Source of the DNA: an uncultured Oscillospiraceae bacterium
GTDB lineage: Bacteria > Bacillota > Clostridia > Oscillospirales > Oscillospiraceae
Assembly: GCA_905233595.1 (NCBI GenBank)
Contig: CAJOFI010000011.1
Location: forward strand, 1-18,619
Length of the DNA stretch: 18,619 bases
Direction of reading: 5' to 3'
The translations under genes and the position numbers were made by a program. The stretch's first letter is position 1, and every line of letters begins with the position of its first letter. Below, piece by piece: positions 1-6,877 of this stretch. Below the pieces are notes generated by a model that ran no database searches, was not told where the DNA came from, and saw nothing but the letters and a program-made list of their open reading frames with translations.

Positions 1-21
1 GCCGACAAACGCGGCGGCTTT

Positions 22-750
22 ATGAAACCGCGGCGGCGCAGCAGTTACAGCGCGCCGGTGGTATTTGTCCTGGTCGTGCTGGGTATCATCTTTGTGATGA
101 GCCTGCTGTTCCGCGTCTCGGTCATTCAGGTGGAGGGCAACGTCCACTATACCGATGAGGAGATCATCCGCGCCATCGACATCGAGGAGGGCGACAACCT
201 CTTCTTCTTCAACCGCTTTGCGGCCTTCGCGCGCGTGTACTCCAAGCTCCCCTACATCGAAAACGGCTCGGTGGAGCGCCAGCTTCCGAACAAGGTCATC
301 ATCACCGTGGAGGAGACCTCGGCGCTGGCCTACCTCGAGTTGGGCGAGGAGCAGTGGACGCTTGACCGCAACTGCAAGGTGCTGGGCAAGGCCGCCGCGG
401 GCGAGACCGAGAGCCTGATCCCCGTCGTGGGCATCCAGCCCGGCACCCTGCTCATCGGCGAGCAGATGCAGACCGAGGATCAAAACCCCGAGACCGTGGC
501 CTTCCTCGCCGACGTGCTCTATCAGATCGAGGAGCGCGGGCTTTACAGCGACGTCAAGCGCGTAAACTTCGCAAACCCCGCCAGCCCGGAGTTTTCCTAC
601 GGCGACAAGTACACCGTCGTCCTGGGCAGCCGGAACGATCTCGAGCATAAGTTCGGCATGTTCGTCACGGTGCTCGGGCGGCTCAAGGCCGGGGATGTCG
701 GCATCATCGACGTCTCCGACGGCAGAACCGCGCACTTCAGCCCGAACTGA
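22..750 (+). CDS. ftsQ: Cell-division protein FtsQ/DivIB
   Basis: Bitopic membrane protein of the divisome that links FtsL/FtsB (DivIC) to septal peptidoglycan synthesis. The 242 residues show a short basic cytoplasmic tail (KPRRR), one membrane helix at about 12-30, then a POTRA domain (about 32-100, beginning FRVSVIQVEGNVHYTDEEI) and a beta-rich extracytoplasmic domain. Size and layout fit the family. The true start is uncertain: the frame is open to the left edge of the window and no ribosome binding site precedes ATG 22, so the gene may begin upstream. ftsZ follows on the same strand after about 137 bp that carry their own promoter. The divIB versus ftsQ name is a matter of convention. 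Confidence 0.9.
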   Translation: MKPRRRSSYSAPVVFVLVVLGIIFVMSLLFRVSVIQVEGNVHYTDEEIIRAIDIEEGDNLFFFNRFAAFARVYSKLPYIENGSVERQLPNKVIITVEETSALAYLELGEEQWTLDRNCKVLGKAAAGETESLIPVVGIQPGTLLIGEQMQTEDQNPETVAFLADVLYQIEERGLYSDVKRVNFANPASPEFSYGDKYTVVLGSRNDLEHKFGMFVTVLGRLKAGDVGIIDVSDGRTAHFSPN

Positions 751-795
751 ATTACAATTTCCTTACAAAAGTTTGCCAAAAATCAAAAATTCCTA

Positions 796-824
796 TTGAC
801 CACAAGGAAAAAATGTAATAATAT
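796..824 (+). promoter_or_regulatory. Predicted sigma-A promoter of ftsZ
   Basis: TTGACC at 796-801, a 17-bp spacer and TAATAT at 819-824, in an AT-rich gap between ftsQ and ftsZ. It would give a 5' leader of roughly 55 nt before the ftsZ start. ftsZ can therefore be expressed independently of ftsQ. Confidence 0.6.
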
Positions 825-887
825 AGTGTGCGTGAATCTGAATGCTGTGAAAGGTACAGCCTTAAGTATAGAGATGGAGGCATAGAA

Positions 888-2042
888 ATGGACTTCAGAA
901 GCGAATCCGGTCCCGAGAATGTGGTAACGATCAAGGTGGTCGGCGTCGGCGGCGCCGGCAACAACGTGGTCAACAGAATGGTCAAGGCAGGCACCCAGGG
1001 TGTCGAGTTCATCGCCATCAATACAGACAAGCAGGCGCTGAGCGTCTCCAATGCCGATCAGAAGATCCAGATCGGTGAGAAGCAGACGCGCGGCCAGGGC
1101 GCCGGCTCCGATCCCGAGGTGGGCAAGCGCTCCGCCGAGGAGAGCCGCAACAACATCGCCAAGGCGATCGAGGACGCCGATATGGTCTTTATCACCGCCG
1201 GTATGGGCGGCGGTACGGGCACCGGCGCCGCGCCCACCGTGGCGGAGATCGCGCGCGAGGCGGGCTGCCTCACCGTCGGCGTCGTCACCAAGCCCTTCAA
1301 GTTCGAGGGCAAGCGCCGCATGGATCAGGCGAACGAGGGCATCCGCGACCTGCTCGGCCGGGTGGACTCCCTGCTCATCATCCCGAACGACCGCCTCAAA
1401 TACGCCACCGACCAGAAGGTCACGCTCGCCAACGCCTTCGAGATCGCGGACGACGTGCTCAAGCAGGCCGTCACCAGCATCTCCGACCTCATTAAGAACA
1501 CCGGCTTCATTAACCTCGACTTTGCCGACGTCACCTGCATCATGAAGAACGCGGGCTTTGCCCACATGGGCGTGGGTCACGCCGCCGGCAAGGGCAAGGC
1601 GGAGGACGCCGCCCGCATGGCCGTGGCCAGCCCCCTCATGGAGACCTCCATCAACGGCGCGCGCGGCGTGCTCATCAACATCACCGGCTCTGAGGACATG
1701 GGGCTGGAGGATGTGGAGGCCGCAGCCAACCTCGTGCAGGAGAGCGCGCATCCCGACGCCAACATCATCTTCGGCGCCACCTTTGACGATTCCCTGCAGG
1801 ACGAGATCCGCGTGACCGTCATCGCCACCGGCTTCGAGGAGAACGCGGGCGCTGAGAAGCCTGCGGAGAAGCCCGCCGCCGTTCCCGCCGCGAAGACCCA
1901 GGGGCTCTTCTCCGGCGCGGCGGAGAAGGCTGCCGCCGCCTCGGCAGTGCCGCCTCCCATCGCCGGGGAGAGCGCTTCCGCCGCCGAGCCCGCGAGCGAG
2001 GATCCCTTCGACAGCATCTTCAAGATCTTCAACACCAAGTAA
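888..2042 (+). CDS. ftsZ: Cell-division GTPase FtsZ
   Basis: Tubulin-like GTPase that polymerises into the Z ring. The start is ATG 888, with GATGGAGG at 873-880; the frame extends upstream to 828 but that stretch lacks a ribosome binding site. The 384 residues show the N-terminal GTP-binding core ([12 protein letters not shown] near 18-28), the tubulin signature GGGTGTG at 107-113, and the T7 loop (NLDFAD, 209-214) that completes the neighbouring subunit's active site. A low-complexity Ala/Glu/Pro linker runs from about 318 to 372. The tail ends [14 protein letters not shown] instead of the usual D/E-I-P-x-F-L peptide that binds FtsA and SepF. No ftsA lies upstream and none of the sporulation genes commonly found downstream in clostridia is present. 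Confidence 0.98.
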   Translation: MDFRSESGPENVVTIKVVGVGGAGNNVVNRMVKAGTQGVEFIAINTDKQALSVSNADQKIQIGEKQTRGQGAGSDPEVGKRSAEESRNNIAKAIEDADMVFITAGMGGGTGTGAAPTVAEIAREAGCLTVGVVTKPFKFEGKRRMDQANEGIRDLLGRVDSLLIIPNDRLKYATDQKVTLANAFEIADDVLKQAVTSISDLIKNTGFINLDFADVTCIMKNAGFAHMGVGHAAGKGKAEDAARMAVASPLMETSINGARGVLINITGSEDMGLEDVEAAANLVQESAHPDANIIFGATFDDSLQDEIRVTVIATGFEENAGAEKPAEKPAAVPAAKTQGLFSGAAEKAAAASAVPPPIAGESASAAEPASEDPFDSIFKIFNTK

Positions 2043-2048
2043 GCGATA

Positions 2049-2100
2049 AGCGCGAACCCCCCCCGGGAGCTGCGACTTCCGGGGGCTTTTTCGCGCTTTT
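2049..2100 (+). terminator. Intrinsic terminator after ftsZ
   Basis: Long hairpin starting 7 nt after the ftsZ stop. The inner arms CCCCCGGGAG and CTTCCGGGGG pair with one mismatch/wobble. Outer arms AGCGCGAA (2049-2056) and TTCGCGCT extend the stem. A CTTTTT tract lies in the 3' side. Confidence 0.75.
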
Positions 2101-2113
2101 GGCAATCTTCCGC

Positions 2114-2142
2114 TTGCAATGGCGGCGCTTTTTGGGTATAAT
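2114..2142 (+). promoter_or_regulatory. Strong predicted promoter upstream of the yihY-like gene
   Basis: TTGCAA at 2114-2119, 17-bp spacer, perfect TATAAT at 2137-2142. The predicted transcript would begin almost at a small hairpin (GCTCC-TTACC-GGAGC, 2147-2161) followed by ATTTTATTTTT. Most initiations might therefore abort, or the hairpin may shield the 5' end. The next gene on this strand begins about 240 nt further on. Confidence 0.55.
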
Positions 2143-2230
2143 AAAAGCTCCTTACCGGAGCATTTTATTTTTCGCGTTAGCCGCAAACGGAGAATGTAAG
2201 GAACTACGTACCAATACAGGATCGTTGCGC

Positions 2231-2334
2231 ATGGCTCCCCCTCCGGGGAGCTGTCGCCACCGCTTGCGGCGGTGACTGAGGGGGCGTTTTCACCCCCCCC
2301 TATCGGCCTTCGGCCACTTCCCCCTGTGGGGAAG
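2231..2334 (+). repeat. Tandem-hairpin intergenic repeat
   Basis: Three clear stem-loops in series: GCTCCCC/GGGGAGC (2234-2251), CACCGC/GCGGTG (2258-2274) and CTTCCCC/GGGGAAG (2317-2334), with a small GGCC-TTC-GGCC element between the last two. The pattern resembles palindromic repeats common in intergenic DNA of gut Clostridia. Long open frames crossing it (for example from 2272) are products of GC bias and do not look like protein. It would be part of the 5' leader of the following gene. Confidence 0.65.
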
Positions 2335-2389
2335 CATGCGGCCGGGTTCTCGCTCTGCAAGGATAATCTGTTTACAAGGAGGGGACGGC

Positions 2390-3199
2390 ATGAAGAAGGC
2401 GCTCAGGGTCGCGCGGCAGCTCCTTCATATCTACGGCGAAAAGCGGATCCCGCGCGCGGCGGCCGCCCTGTCCTATTATCTGACGATGACGGCCTTCCCG
2501 CTCATCATCTGCCTCTATTCGCTGCTCGGCAACAACTACGCCAAGGCGATGCAGGTCATCGAGTTTCTGAACGAATTTCTCAGCGCGGAGACGACGCGCA
2601 CCCTCAAATCCTTCATGAACTACGTCGCCATAAGCCACAGCAGCGCCATGTTTTTCGCGGGGCTCACGGTGCTGCTCACCTCGGCGAGCGCGGCCGTGCG
2701 CACCTTGCAGGCCACCATCGGCGAGATGCAGGGCGGGCAGCGCTTCCAGGGTCTGCGGGATTTCCTGTTCAGCCTGGTTTTTTCGCTGGCTTTTCTGGCC
2801 TCGATGTACTTCGGCATCATCGTCATGTTCACCGGGCGGAACTTCATAGAGCTTTTGAACGGCTGGCTGCCCTTTATCGACATCAGCAGCTCCTGGCAGT
2901 GGATCCGCTTTCTGCTGCTCGGCGGCATCATGCTGGTGATCTTCTTCGGGGTGTATCTCGTCTCGCGGCGGCCCTGCGACCGCTACCATATTTTGCCGGG
3001 CGCGCTTTTTGCCACGCTGGGCATGGTGGTGATGAGCTGGCTCTTCTCGGTCTTCATTGCGGCCTCGACGCGCTATCCGCTGGTCTACGGGTCGCTTGCC
3101 TCGCTGATCCTGCTGATGTTCTGGCTGTTTCTGTGCTGCCAGATCATCTATCTCGGCGCCGCGCTGAACGTCGCCCTGCGCGATGTCTTGGGGGCATAG
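2390..3199 (+). CDS. YihY/BrkB-family integral membrane protein
   Basis: 269-residue inner-membrane protein of the YihY/virulence factor BrkB family (older databases mislabel it ribonuclease BN). The biochemical role of the family is not settled. The start is ATG 2390, preceded by AAGGAGGGG at 2376-2384 with a 5-nt spacer; an in-frame ATG at 2336 falls inside a repeat hairpin and has no ribosome binding site. The family opening is visible (RAAAALSYYLTMTAFPLII, about 22-40), followed by about six hydrophobic segments. The C-terminal helices (ASLILLMFWLFLCCQIIYLG) are typical. It stands alone between a repeat-rich leader and a convergent csoR-like gene, sharing a bidirectional terminator with it. 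Confidence 0.88.
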   Translation: MKKALRVARQLLHIYGEKRIPRAAAALSYYLTMTAFPLIICLYSLLGNNYAKAMQVIEFLNEFLSAETTRTLKSFMNYVAISHSSAMFFAGLTVLLTSASAAVRTLQATIGEMQGGQRFQGLRDFLFSLVFSLAFLASMYFGIIVMFTGRNFIELLNGWLPFIDISSSWQWIRFLLLGGIMLVIFFGVYLVSRRPCDRYHILPGALFATLGMVVMSWLFSVFIAASTRYPLVYGSLASLILLMFWLFLCCQIIYLGAALNVALRDVLGA

Positions 3200-3307
3200 T
3201 TTTGAGTTTTGAGTGCTGCGTTTTGAGGAGAACGGAGAATTCAACCGTACCCAACAGAATAGACACTTCACGCAATGATCTCAAAACTCAAAACTCACGA
3301 CTCAAAA
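3200..3307. repeat. Inverted 7-bp repeat arrays (heptad element 1)
   Basis: Directly after the yihY stop are 7-bp units TTTGAGT, TTTGAGT, GCTGCGT, TTTGAGG (3201-3228). The other end carries the inverse units CTCAAAA, CTCAAAA, CTCACGA, CTCAAAA (3280-3307). The arms can pair into a long imperfect hairpin. The interior of about 50 bp shows no coding signal. Confidence 0.8.
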
Positions 3308-3347
3308 AAGGAGCTGGAAAAAACAAGGTTTTTTCCAGCTCCTTTTT
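3304..3347. terminator. Bidirectional intrinsic terminator between yihY-like and csoR-like genes
   Basis: Perfect long inverted repeat: AAAAAGGAGCTGGAAAAAA (3305-3323), loop CAAGG, then the exact complement ending TTTTT (3329-3347). It has an A-tract on one side and a T-tract on the other, so it can terminate both convergent genes. It overlaps the csoR-like stop codon at 3346-3348. Confidence 0.9.
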
Positions 3348-3684
3348 ATCCCATAAATTTGTCGATGGCTTCGTTGAGCGCCTGGAGGTCGGCGGAATCG
3401 CCGTCGCCGACGCAGTGCTCCAGATGATCCTTGAGGATCACGCGCGCCGTGCTGCTCAGCGCCGAGCGCACCGCCGCGAGCTGCACCAGCACCTCGGTGC
3501 AGTCCCGCCCGTCCTCCACCATGCGCTTGACGGACTCCAAATGCCCGATCGCGCGGGAGAGCCGGTTGATGACCGCCTTGGTCTGCGTGTGGGTGTGGCC
3601 GTGCTCGTGCGTATGCTCGGCGGGATGGCAGTGCACGTGCCCGTCGCCGTGGTCGTGATAATAGACTTCTTCGTGCTCGTGCAT
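3346..3684 (-). CDS. CsoR-family metal-sensing repressor with His-rich N-terminus
   Basis: 112-residue all-helical DNA-binding repressor of the CsoR/RcnR/FrmR (DUF156) family. The copper(I) triad has CsoR spacing: C62, H87 and C91 (C-x24-H-x3-C, as in Cys36/His61/Cys65 of M. tuberculosis CsoR), so Cu(I) is the likely effector. Residues 1-33 are unusual, with 12 histidines and one cysteine, forming a metal-buffering extension that most CsoR proteins lack. The start ATG (3684-3682) has GGAG about 10 nt upstream. A promoter lies just upstream beside a C6G7 tract that may be its operator. No copper exporter or chaperone gene is adjacent, so its targets are elsewhere or it is autoregulatory. A nickel or cobalt sensor is a less likely alternative. 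Confidence 0.9.
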   Translation of the reverse strand: MHEHEEVYYHDHGDGHVHCHPAEHTHEHGHTHTQTKAVINRLSRAIGHLESVKRMVEDGRDCTEVLVQLAAVRSALSSTARVILKDHLEHCVGDGDSADLQALNEAIDKFMG

Positions 3685-3718
3685 GCTGCTCTCTCTCCTG
3701 CAAGGTCATAATATGGAC

Positions 3719-3747
3719 AGTATACAGGAACTGCGCCCTTTTCGCAA
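3719..3747 (-). promoter_or_regulatory. Predicted promoter of the csoR-like gene
   Basis: Reading on the minus strand, TTGCGA (3747-3742), 17-bp spacer, TATACT (3724-3719). The start codon lies about 35 nt downstream. Confidence 0.6.
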
Positions 3748-3765
3748 GCCCCCCGGGGGGGATAA
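3745..3765. promoter_or_regulatory. Candidate CsoR-type operator (GC-tract pseudopalindrome)
   Basis: CCCCCC followed by GGGGGGG (3749-3761), flanked by AT-rich bases, directly upstream of the -35 element. CsoR/RcnR operators are G/C tracts flanked by A/T inverted repeats, so position and composition fit autoregulation. The flanks are not a good inverted repeat, hence modest confidence. Confidence 0.4.
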
Positions 3766-3802
3766 AACGCATGAATGAATAATTTGCGACGATTGGGATT
3801 TA

Positions 3803-4384
3803 TTACGTGTATTCGTTGACCCAGCGCTTGAGGAGAGCGCGAACCTCGTCGGCGTTGTCTTCCTTGCATTCCACGACGCGGCAGGCGGGGGAGCGGTTCA
3901 GCGCGTCGAGCAGGGCTTGCAGCTTTTTGGGGTAGCGGTCGGTGAGATGCAGCAGGGAGCGCAGAAGCTCCGCGTCCGCCATGCTTCTGAGCGCGCCGAG
4001 GCAGGGGGCGGGGCTGTTCAGAAAATCCTCGAGCGCCGCGCCGAATTCGGGGATCACGAGCTCATAGCCGCCGAGCTCGTCGAGAAGCGCGAAGGGGTAG
4101 TACGCCGCCTCGCGCAGCAGCCGCGCGCCCGTCTCGCGGAAGACCTCGTGGTGCCGCTCGGGCGGAAAGACGCGGCAGTCGAGATAGAGCTGCGCCTCAA
4201 AGCCCGCGACGCCGCCGGCGGAGGCGGCGGGGGAGAGCGCGAAGCCGACAAAGCCTCCGTTCTCGTCCAGGCGGCGCTCCGTCACAAAGCCGCCCGCCCA
4301 GGCCAGCCGCTCGCCCAGCACCTCGCGGATGAGGCGCGATTTCCCGCAGCCGGTATCCCCGATCAAAAAGAGCTTCCGTTCCAT
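3803..4384 (-). CDS. THEP1-like P-loop nucleoside-triphosphatase
   Basis: 193-residue soluble NTPase resembling the NTPase_1/THEP1 family, which hydrolyses NTPs; the cellular role is not established. The Walker A motif GDTGCGKS (9-16) lies at the very N-terminus and a Walker B-like FALLDELGGYEL at about 98-109 has the family's D-E-L-G pattern. The C-terminal half is helical. The start is taken at ATG 4384 because the P-loop strand begins right there, GGGGGTGAT lies just upstream and the promoter ends only about 17 nt away. Longer open sequence to 4495 runs through the promoter and is rejected. The gene is monocistronic and divergent from the dehydrogenase pseudogene. Confidence 0.75.
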   Translation of the reverse strand: MERKLFLIGDTGCGKSRLIREVLGERLAWAGGFVTERRLDENGGFVGFALSPAASAGGVAGFEAQLYLDCRVFPPERHHEVFRETGARLLREAAYYPFALLDELGGYELVIPEFGAALEDFLNSPAPCLGALRSMADAELLRSLLHLTDRYPKKLQALLDALNRSPACRVVECKEDNADEVRALLKRWVNEYT

Positions 4385-4400
4385 AGCATCACCCCCGGGT

Positions 4401-4429
4401 ATTGTAGACCCAGCGGCGGAAAAAGTCAA
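4401..4429 (-). promoter_or_regulatory. Predicted promoter of the NTPase gene
   Basis: Minus strand: TTGACT (4429-4424), 17-bp spacer, TACAAT (4406-4401). The leader would be only about 10 nt, which fixes the start codon at 4384. Confidence 0.7.
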
Positions 4430-4465
4430 ACCCCGCAAGGCTTGACGATCAGGCTGCCAGTGCTC

Positions 4466-4503
4466 GCTCGCGCTCCCGCGAGCTGCGCTCGGCAACTTTT
4501 TTT
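4466..4503 (+). terminator. GC-rich hairpin followed by a T-tract, in a divergent intergenic region
   Basis: GCTCGCG-CTCC-CGCGAGC (4466-4483), then a TGCGCTCGGCAAC spacer and seven T residues ending at 4503. It looks like a plus-strand terminator, but both neighbours are transcribed away from it. It may be a repeat remnant. Confidence 0.35.
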
Positions 4504-4515
4504 CTAAACTTTATG

Positions 4516-4544
4516 TTGCATTTCCCCCAAAACCATACTACAAT
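4516..4544 (+). promoter_or_regulatory. Predicted promoter of the D-2-hydroxyacid dehydrogenase locus
   Basis: TTGCAT (4516-4521), 17-bp spacer, TACAAT (4539-4544). It lies 43 bp before the GTG start at 4587. The promoter seems intact although the gene is broken. Confidence 0.65.
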
Positions 4545-4586
4545 ATATTGCGAAGAGATTTACATAAGATTGGGGAGGGTGCTTCG

Positions 4587-5505
4587 GTGAAAACGGTATT
4601 GGTCACGCTGCCGGTCGAGCAGCGGCATAAAGAAACGCTTGAGCGCGCGGGGGCGGGCTGCCGCTTCGTCTATTGCGCGACGCAGGAGGCGACGGCGGAG
4701 CGGGTGAAAGAGGCGGACGTGATCCTCGGCTGCGTCCCGGCGGCAAATCTCCGGGCGTCTGAGCGCCTGGGGCTGCTGCAGCTCTATTTCGCCGGGGCCG
4801 ACCCCTACATCGCGCCCGGGGTGCTGAACGGGAAGACGGTGCTCTGCAACGCCACCGGCTGCTACGGCAAGGCGGTGGGGGAGCACGCCTTCGCCGCGGT
4901 GCTCACGCTGCAAAAGAAGCTCCACCGCTACCGCGACGCCCAGCGCCGCCATCAATGGACGGATTTCGGGCAGGTCTGCTCCCTGTCGGACTGCACGGTG
5001 CTGATCGTGGGTCTGGGCGACATCGGGCTGCACTTCGCGCGGCTGTGCAAGGCGATGGGCGCGCGAGGGGGTGGACGAGCTGGTGCTGAGCGCGGAGCTG
5101 GACAGCGTGCTTCCCCGCGCGGACGTGGTGGCCTCCTTCCTCCCCGGCACCAGGGAGACGAAAGCCATCTACACGGCGGAGCGCTTCGCCGCGATGAAGG
5201 ACACGGCGGTGTTTGTAAACTGCGGGCGCGGCAGCGCGGTGGAGAACGCGGTGCTGTGCGAGGCGCTGCAAAGCGGGCAGATCGCGGCGGCGAGCATCGA
5301 CGTCTGCGAGACCGAGCCCCTGCCTGCCGACAGCCCCCTCTGGGACCTGGAAAACCTGCTCATCACGCCGCACGTCTCCGGCAACTTCCACCTGCCCGAC
5401 ATTCTGGAGAAGAACGTCCAGCTCGCCGCCGAAAACCTCGCGGCCTACCTTACGGGCGGGGAACTGAAAAACGTCGTGGATTTTGAAACAGGATACAAAA
5501 AGTGA
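4587..5505 (+). pseudogene. D-2-hydroxyacid dehydrogenase, disrupted by a frame-changing internal deletion
   Basis: NAD(P)-dependent D-isomer 2-hydroxyacid dehydrogenase family. The probable start is GTG 4587, with GGGGAGG at 4572-4578. Reading frame 1 covers the catalytic-domain N-terminus and the Rossmann motif VGLGDIGLHFARLCKAMGA, then loses sense after codon 5064-5066. A second frame takes over at about 5065 (EGVDELVLSAEL) and continues to the stop at 5505 with the catalytic Arg (NCGRGS), Glu (ETEPLP) and His (TPHVSG). Relatives usually have roughly a dozen residues between GAR and EGVDEL, including the second beta strand that sets cofactor choice. Here they are missing and the frame shifts. 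Either the gene is a recent pseudogene or this is an assembly error in GC-rich sequence. Confidence 0.85.
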
Positions 5506-5613
5506 AAAGTGAAAAGTGAAGAGTGAAAAGTTATGGTGTCCCCTGCGGGGACAGATTAAATAAGTCGCGAAGCGACACCTTAACGATTCACTATTCATTC
5601 TTCACCATTCACT
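5501..5613. repeat. Inverted 7-bp repeat arrays (heptad element 2)
   Basis: Left units AGTGAAA, AGTGAAA, AGTGAAG, AGTGAAA, AGTTATG (5501-5535) overlap the dehydrogenase stop codon. Right units ATTCACT, ATTCATT, CTTCACC, ATTCACT (5586-5613) are in the opposite orientation. Between them lie the hairpins TGTCCCC-TGC-GGGGACA and GTCGC-GAA-GCGAC. Confidence 0.85.
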
Positions 5614-5635
5614 GAATAAGAAGGAGAGAGAGAAA

Positions 5636-6094
5636 ATGAAATGCCCGTTTTGCGGTTATACTGAGAGTAAAGTAATTGATTCCCGCCCCGCCGAGGAGGG
5701 GGCGACCATTCGCCGGCGCAGGGAGTGCCTTGCCTGCGGCAAACGCTTCACCACCTATGAGATCATCGAGCGCCTGCCCCTCGTGGTCGTCAAGCGCGAC
5801 GGCAGCCGCCAGAGCTTCGACAAGGTCAAGCTCATCAACGGCATGGTGCGCGCCTGCGAAAAGCGCCCCGTCTCGCTCGACACGCTTGAGAAGATCGCCG
5901 ACGAGATCGAGCAGGAGCTGCAAAGCAATCTCGAGCGCGAGGTCAGCACCGTGAACGTGGGCGAGATGGTCATGAAGCGCCTCAAGGAGATCGACGAGGT
6001 GGCCTACGTCCGCTTCGCCTCGGTCTACCGCAGCTTCAAGGACATCAACACCTTCATGGAAGAGCTGTCAAAGCTGCTGATGGATAAGAAGTAA
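5636..6094 (+). CDS. nrdR: Transcriptional repressor NrdR of ribonucleotide reductase genes
   Basis: 152-residue ATP/dATP-sensing repressor that binds NrdR boxes upstream of nrd operons and lowers dNTP synthesis when dATP is high. The zinc ribbon has its four ligands, C3, C6, C31 and C34 (CPFC and CLAC), with the basic patch RRRRE just before the second pair. The ATP-cone domain follows from about residue 46 to 136, beginning [15 protein letters not shown]. Length is normal for the family. The start has AAGGAG at 5621-5626, immediately after a heptad repeat element. It stands alone and no nrd gene or NrdR box is in view. Confidence 0.97.
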   Translation: MKCPFCGYTESKVIDSRPAEEGATIRRRRECLACGKRFTTYEIIERLPLVVVKRDGSRQSFDKVKLINGMVRACEKRPVSLDTLEKIADEIEQELQSNLEREVSTVNVGEMVMKRLKEIDEVAYVRFASVYRSFKDINTFMEELSKLLMDKK

Positions 6095-6097
6095 AAA

Positions 6098-6204
6098 AGT
6101 GGTCAGTGAAAAGAGAACAGTGAAAAACGAATAACGAATGGTTATTATTGAATATGTCCCCTTTGGGGACACAGTAACTTTTCACTCGTATTTACTCACT
6201 TTTT
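6098..6204. repeat. Inverted 7-bp repeat arrays (heptad element 3)
   Basis: Degenerate 7-bp units after nrdR (GTCAGTG, AAAAGAG, AACAGTG, AAAAACG, AATAACG) and inverse-type units near 6180-6204 (ACTTTTC, ACTCGTA, TTTACTC, ACTTTTT). The internal hairpin TGTCCCC-TTT-GGGGACA has the same arms as in heptad element 2. The right end overlaps the stop codon of the minus-strand DUF421 gene (6196-6198). Confidence 0.75.
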
Positions 6205-6841
6205 TCGGCAGAAAAACACGTTTCCGTCCTCGTCGGCGGTCATGAGAAAGACCTTTTTCGGGTCGTTCTCGCCCTGCTTTTTGAGCGCCTTCATGAGCCA
6301 GCTCCGGTCAAAGCCGAGGCGGCGCAGGTTTTCGTCCAGCACTCTGCCCTCGCTGATGAGGATGACGGGGTAGCCCGCCTTCCGTCGCGGGCTGCGCCTC
6401 GGCGATGGGGATCACGTTCAGCACGCCGTTTGTCTCGAGGATCGCGTAGAGCACCTCGTTGATGTCGAGCAGCCCCTGCGTGCGGATCGCCTGCATCAGC
6501 TCGTCCGCTGTGAAGCGGTTCTTGCGCATCTCCTCCTGGTTGAGCTTGCCGTGGTCGATGATGAGACTGGGGCGGCCGTAGAGGAAGGAGCGCAGACGGA
6601 TGCTTTTCAAACTCAGCCAGGCGGTCAGCAGCTCCAGCAGCGAGAGGACGCCGAGCGCGAGCAGCGGGGGCAGCAGCGGCTGATCGGCCTCCTCCAGCGG
6701 GTGCGCGGCGAGATTTGCGATCAGCGCCGCCACCACGAACTCCGAAAGCTCCATCTCCCCGAGCTGCCGCTTGCCCAGCAGCCGGAGAAAGAGCATCAGC
6801 ACCGCGTATATGAGTATTGTACGAAACAGAATCATCCACAT
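6196..6841 (-). pseudogene. DUF421 (YetF-like) membrane protein with a frameshift
   Basis: Members of this family (YetF/YdfS type) have about three N-terminal helices and a soluble C-terminal domain; their function is poorly known, with links to spores and stress in bacilli. From ATG 6841 the frame reads MWMILFRTILIYAVLMLFLR, then the motif LLGKRQLGEMELSEFVV and the soluble domain down to VLNVIPIAEAQPAT. At about 6378-6390 sense switches frame, and the remaining C-terminus (AGYPVILISEGRVLDENLRR and on to FFCRKK, stop at 6196) is intact in the other frame. The net change is equivalent to one inserted or two lost bases. The total of 646 nt is otherwise family length. The start lies only 36 bp from the divergent nagB-like gene and no good ribosome binding site is visible. 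Confidence 0.85.
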
Positions 6842-6877
6842 ATCCGTAGTTTTACCCGGGAGAAAGGAGACTATTCC

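Noticed and set aside
783..2360. A 525-codon open frame on the minus strand opposite ftsZ
   Set aside because: It is the antisense shadow of a GC-rich gene; its composition is repetitive Gly/Ala/Leu/Val/His with no family resemblance and no ribosome binding site.
2272..3711. A 479-codon plus-strand frame spanning the yihY-like gene and csoR
   Set aside because: It starts in the hairpin repeat, crosses a strong bidirectional terminator and reads the real genes out of frame or antisense.
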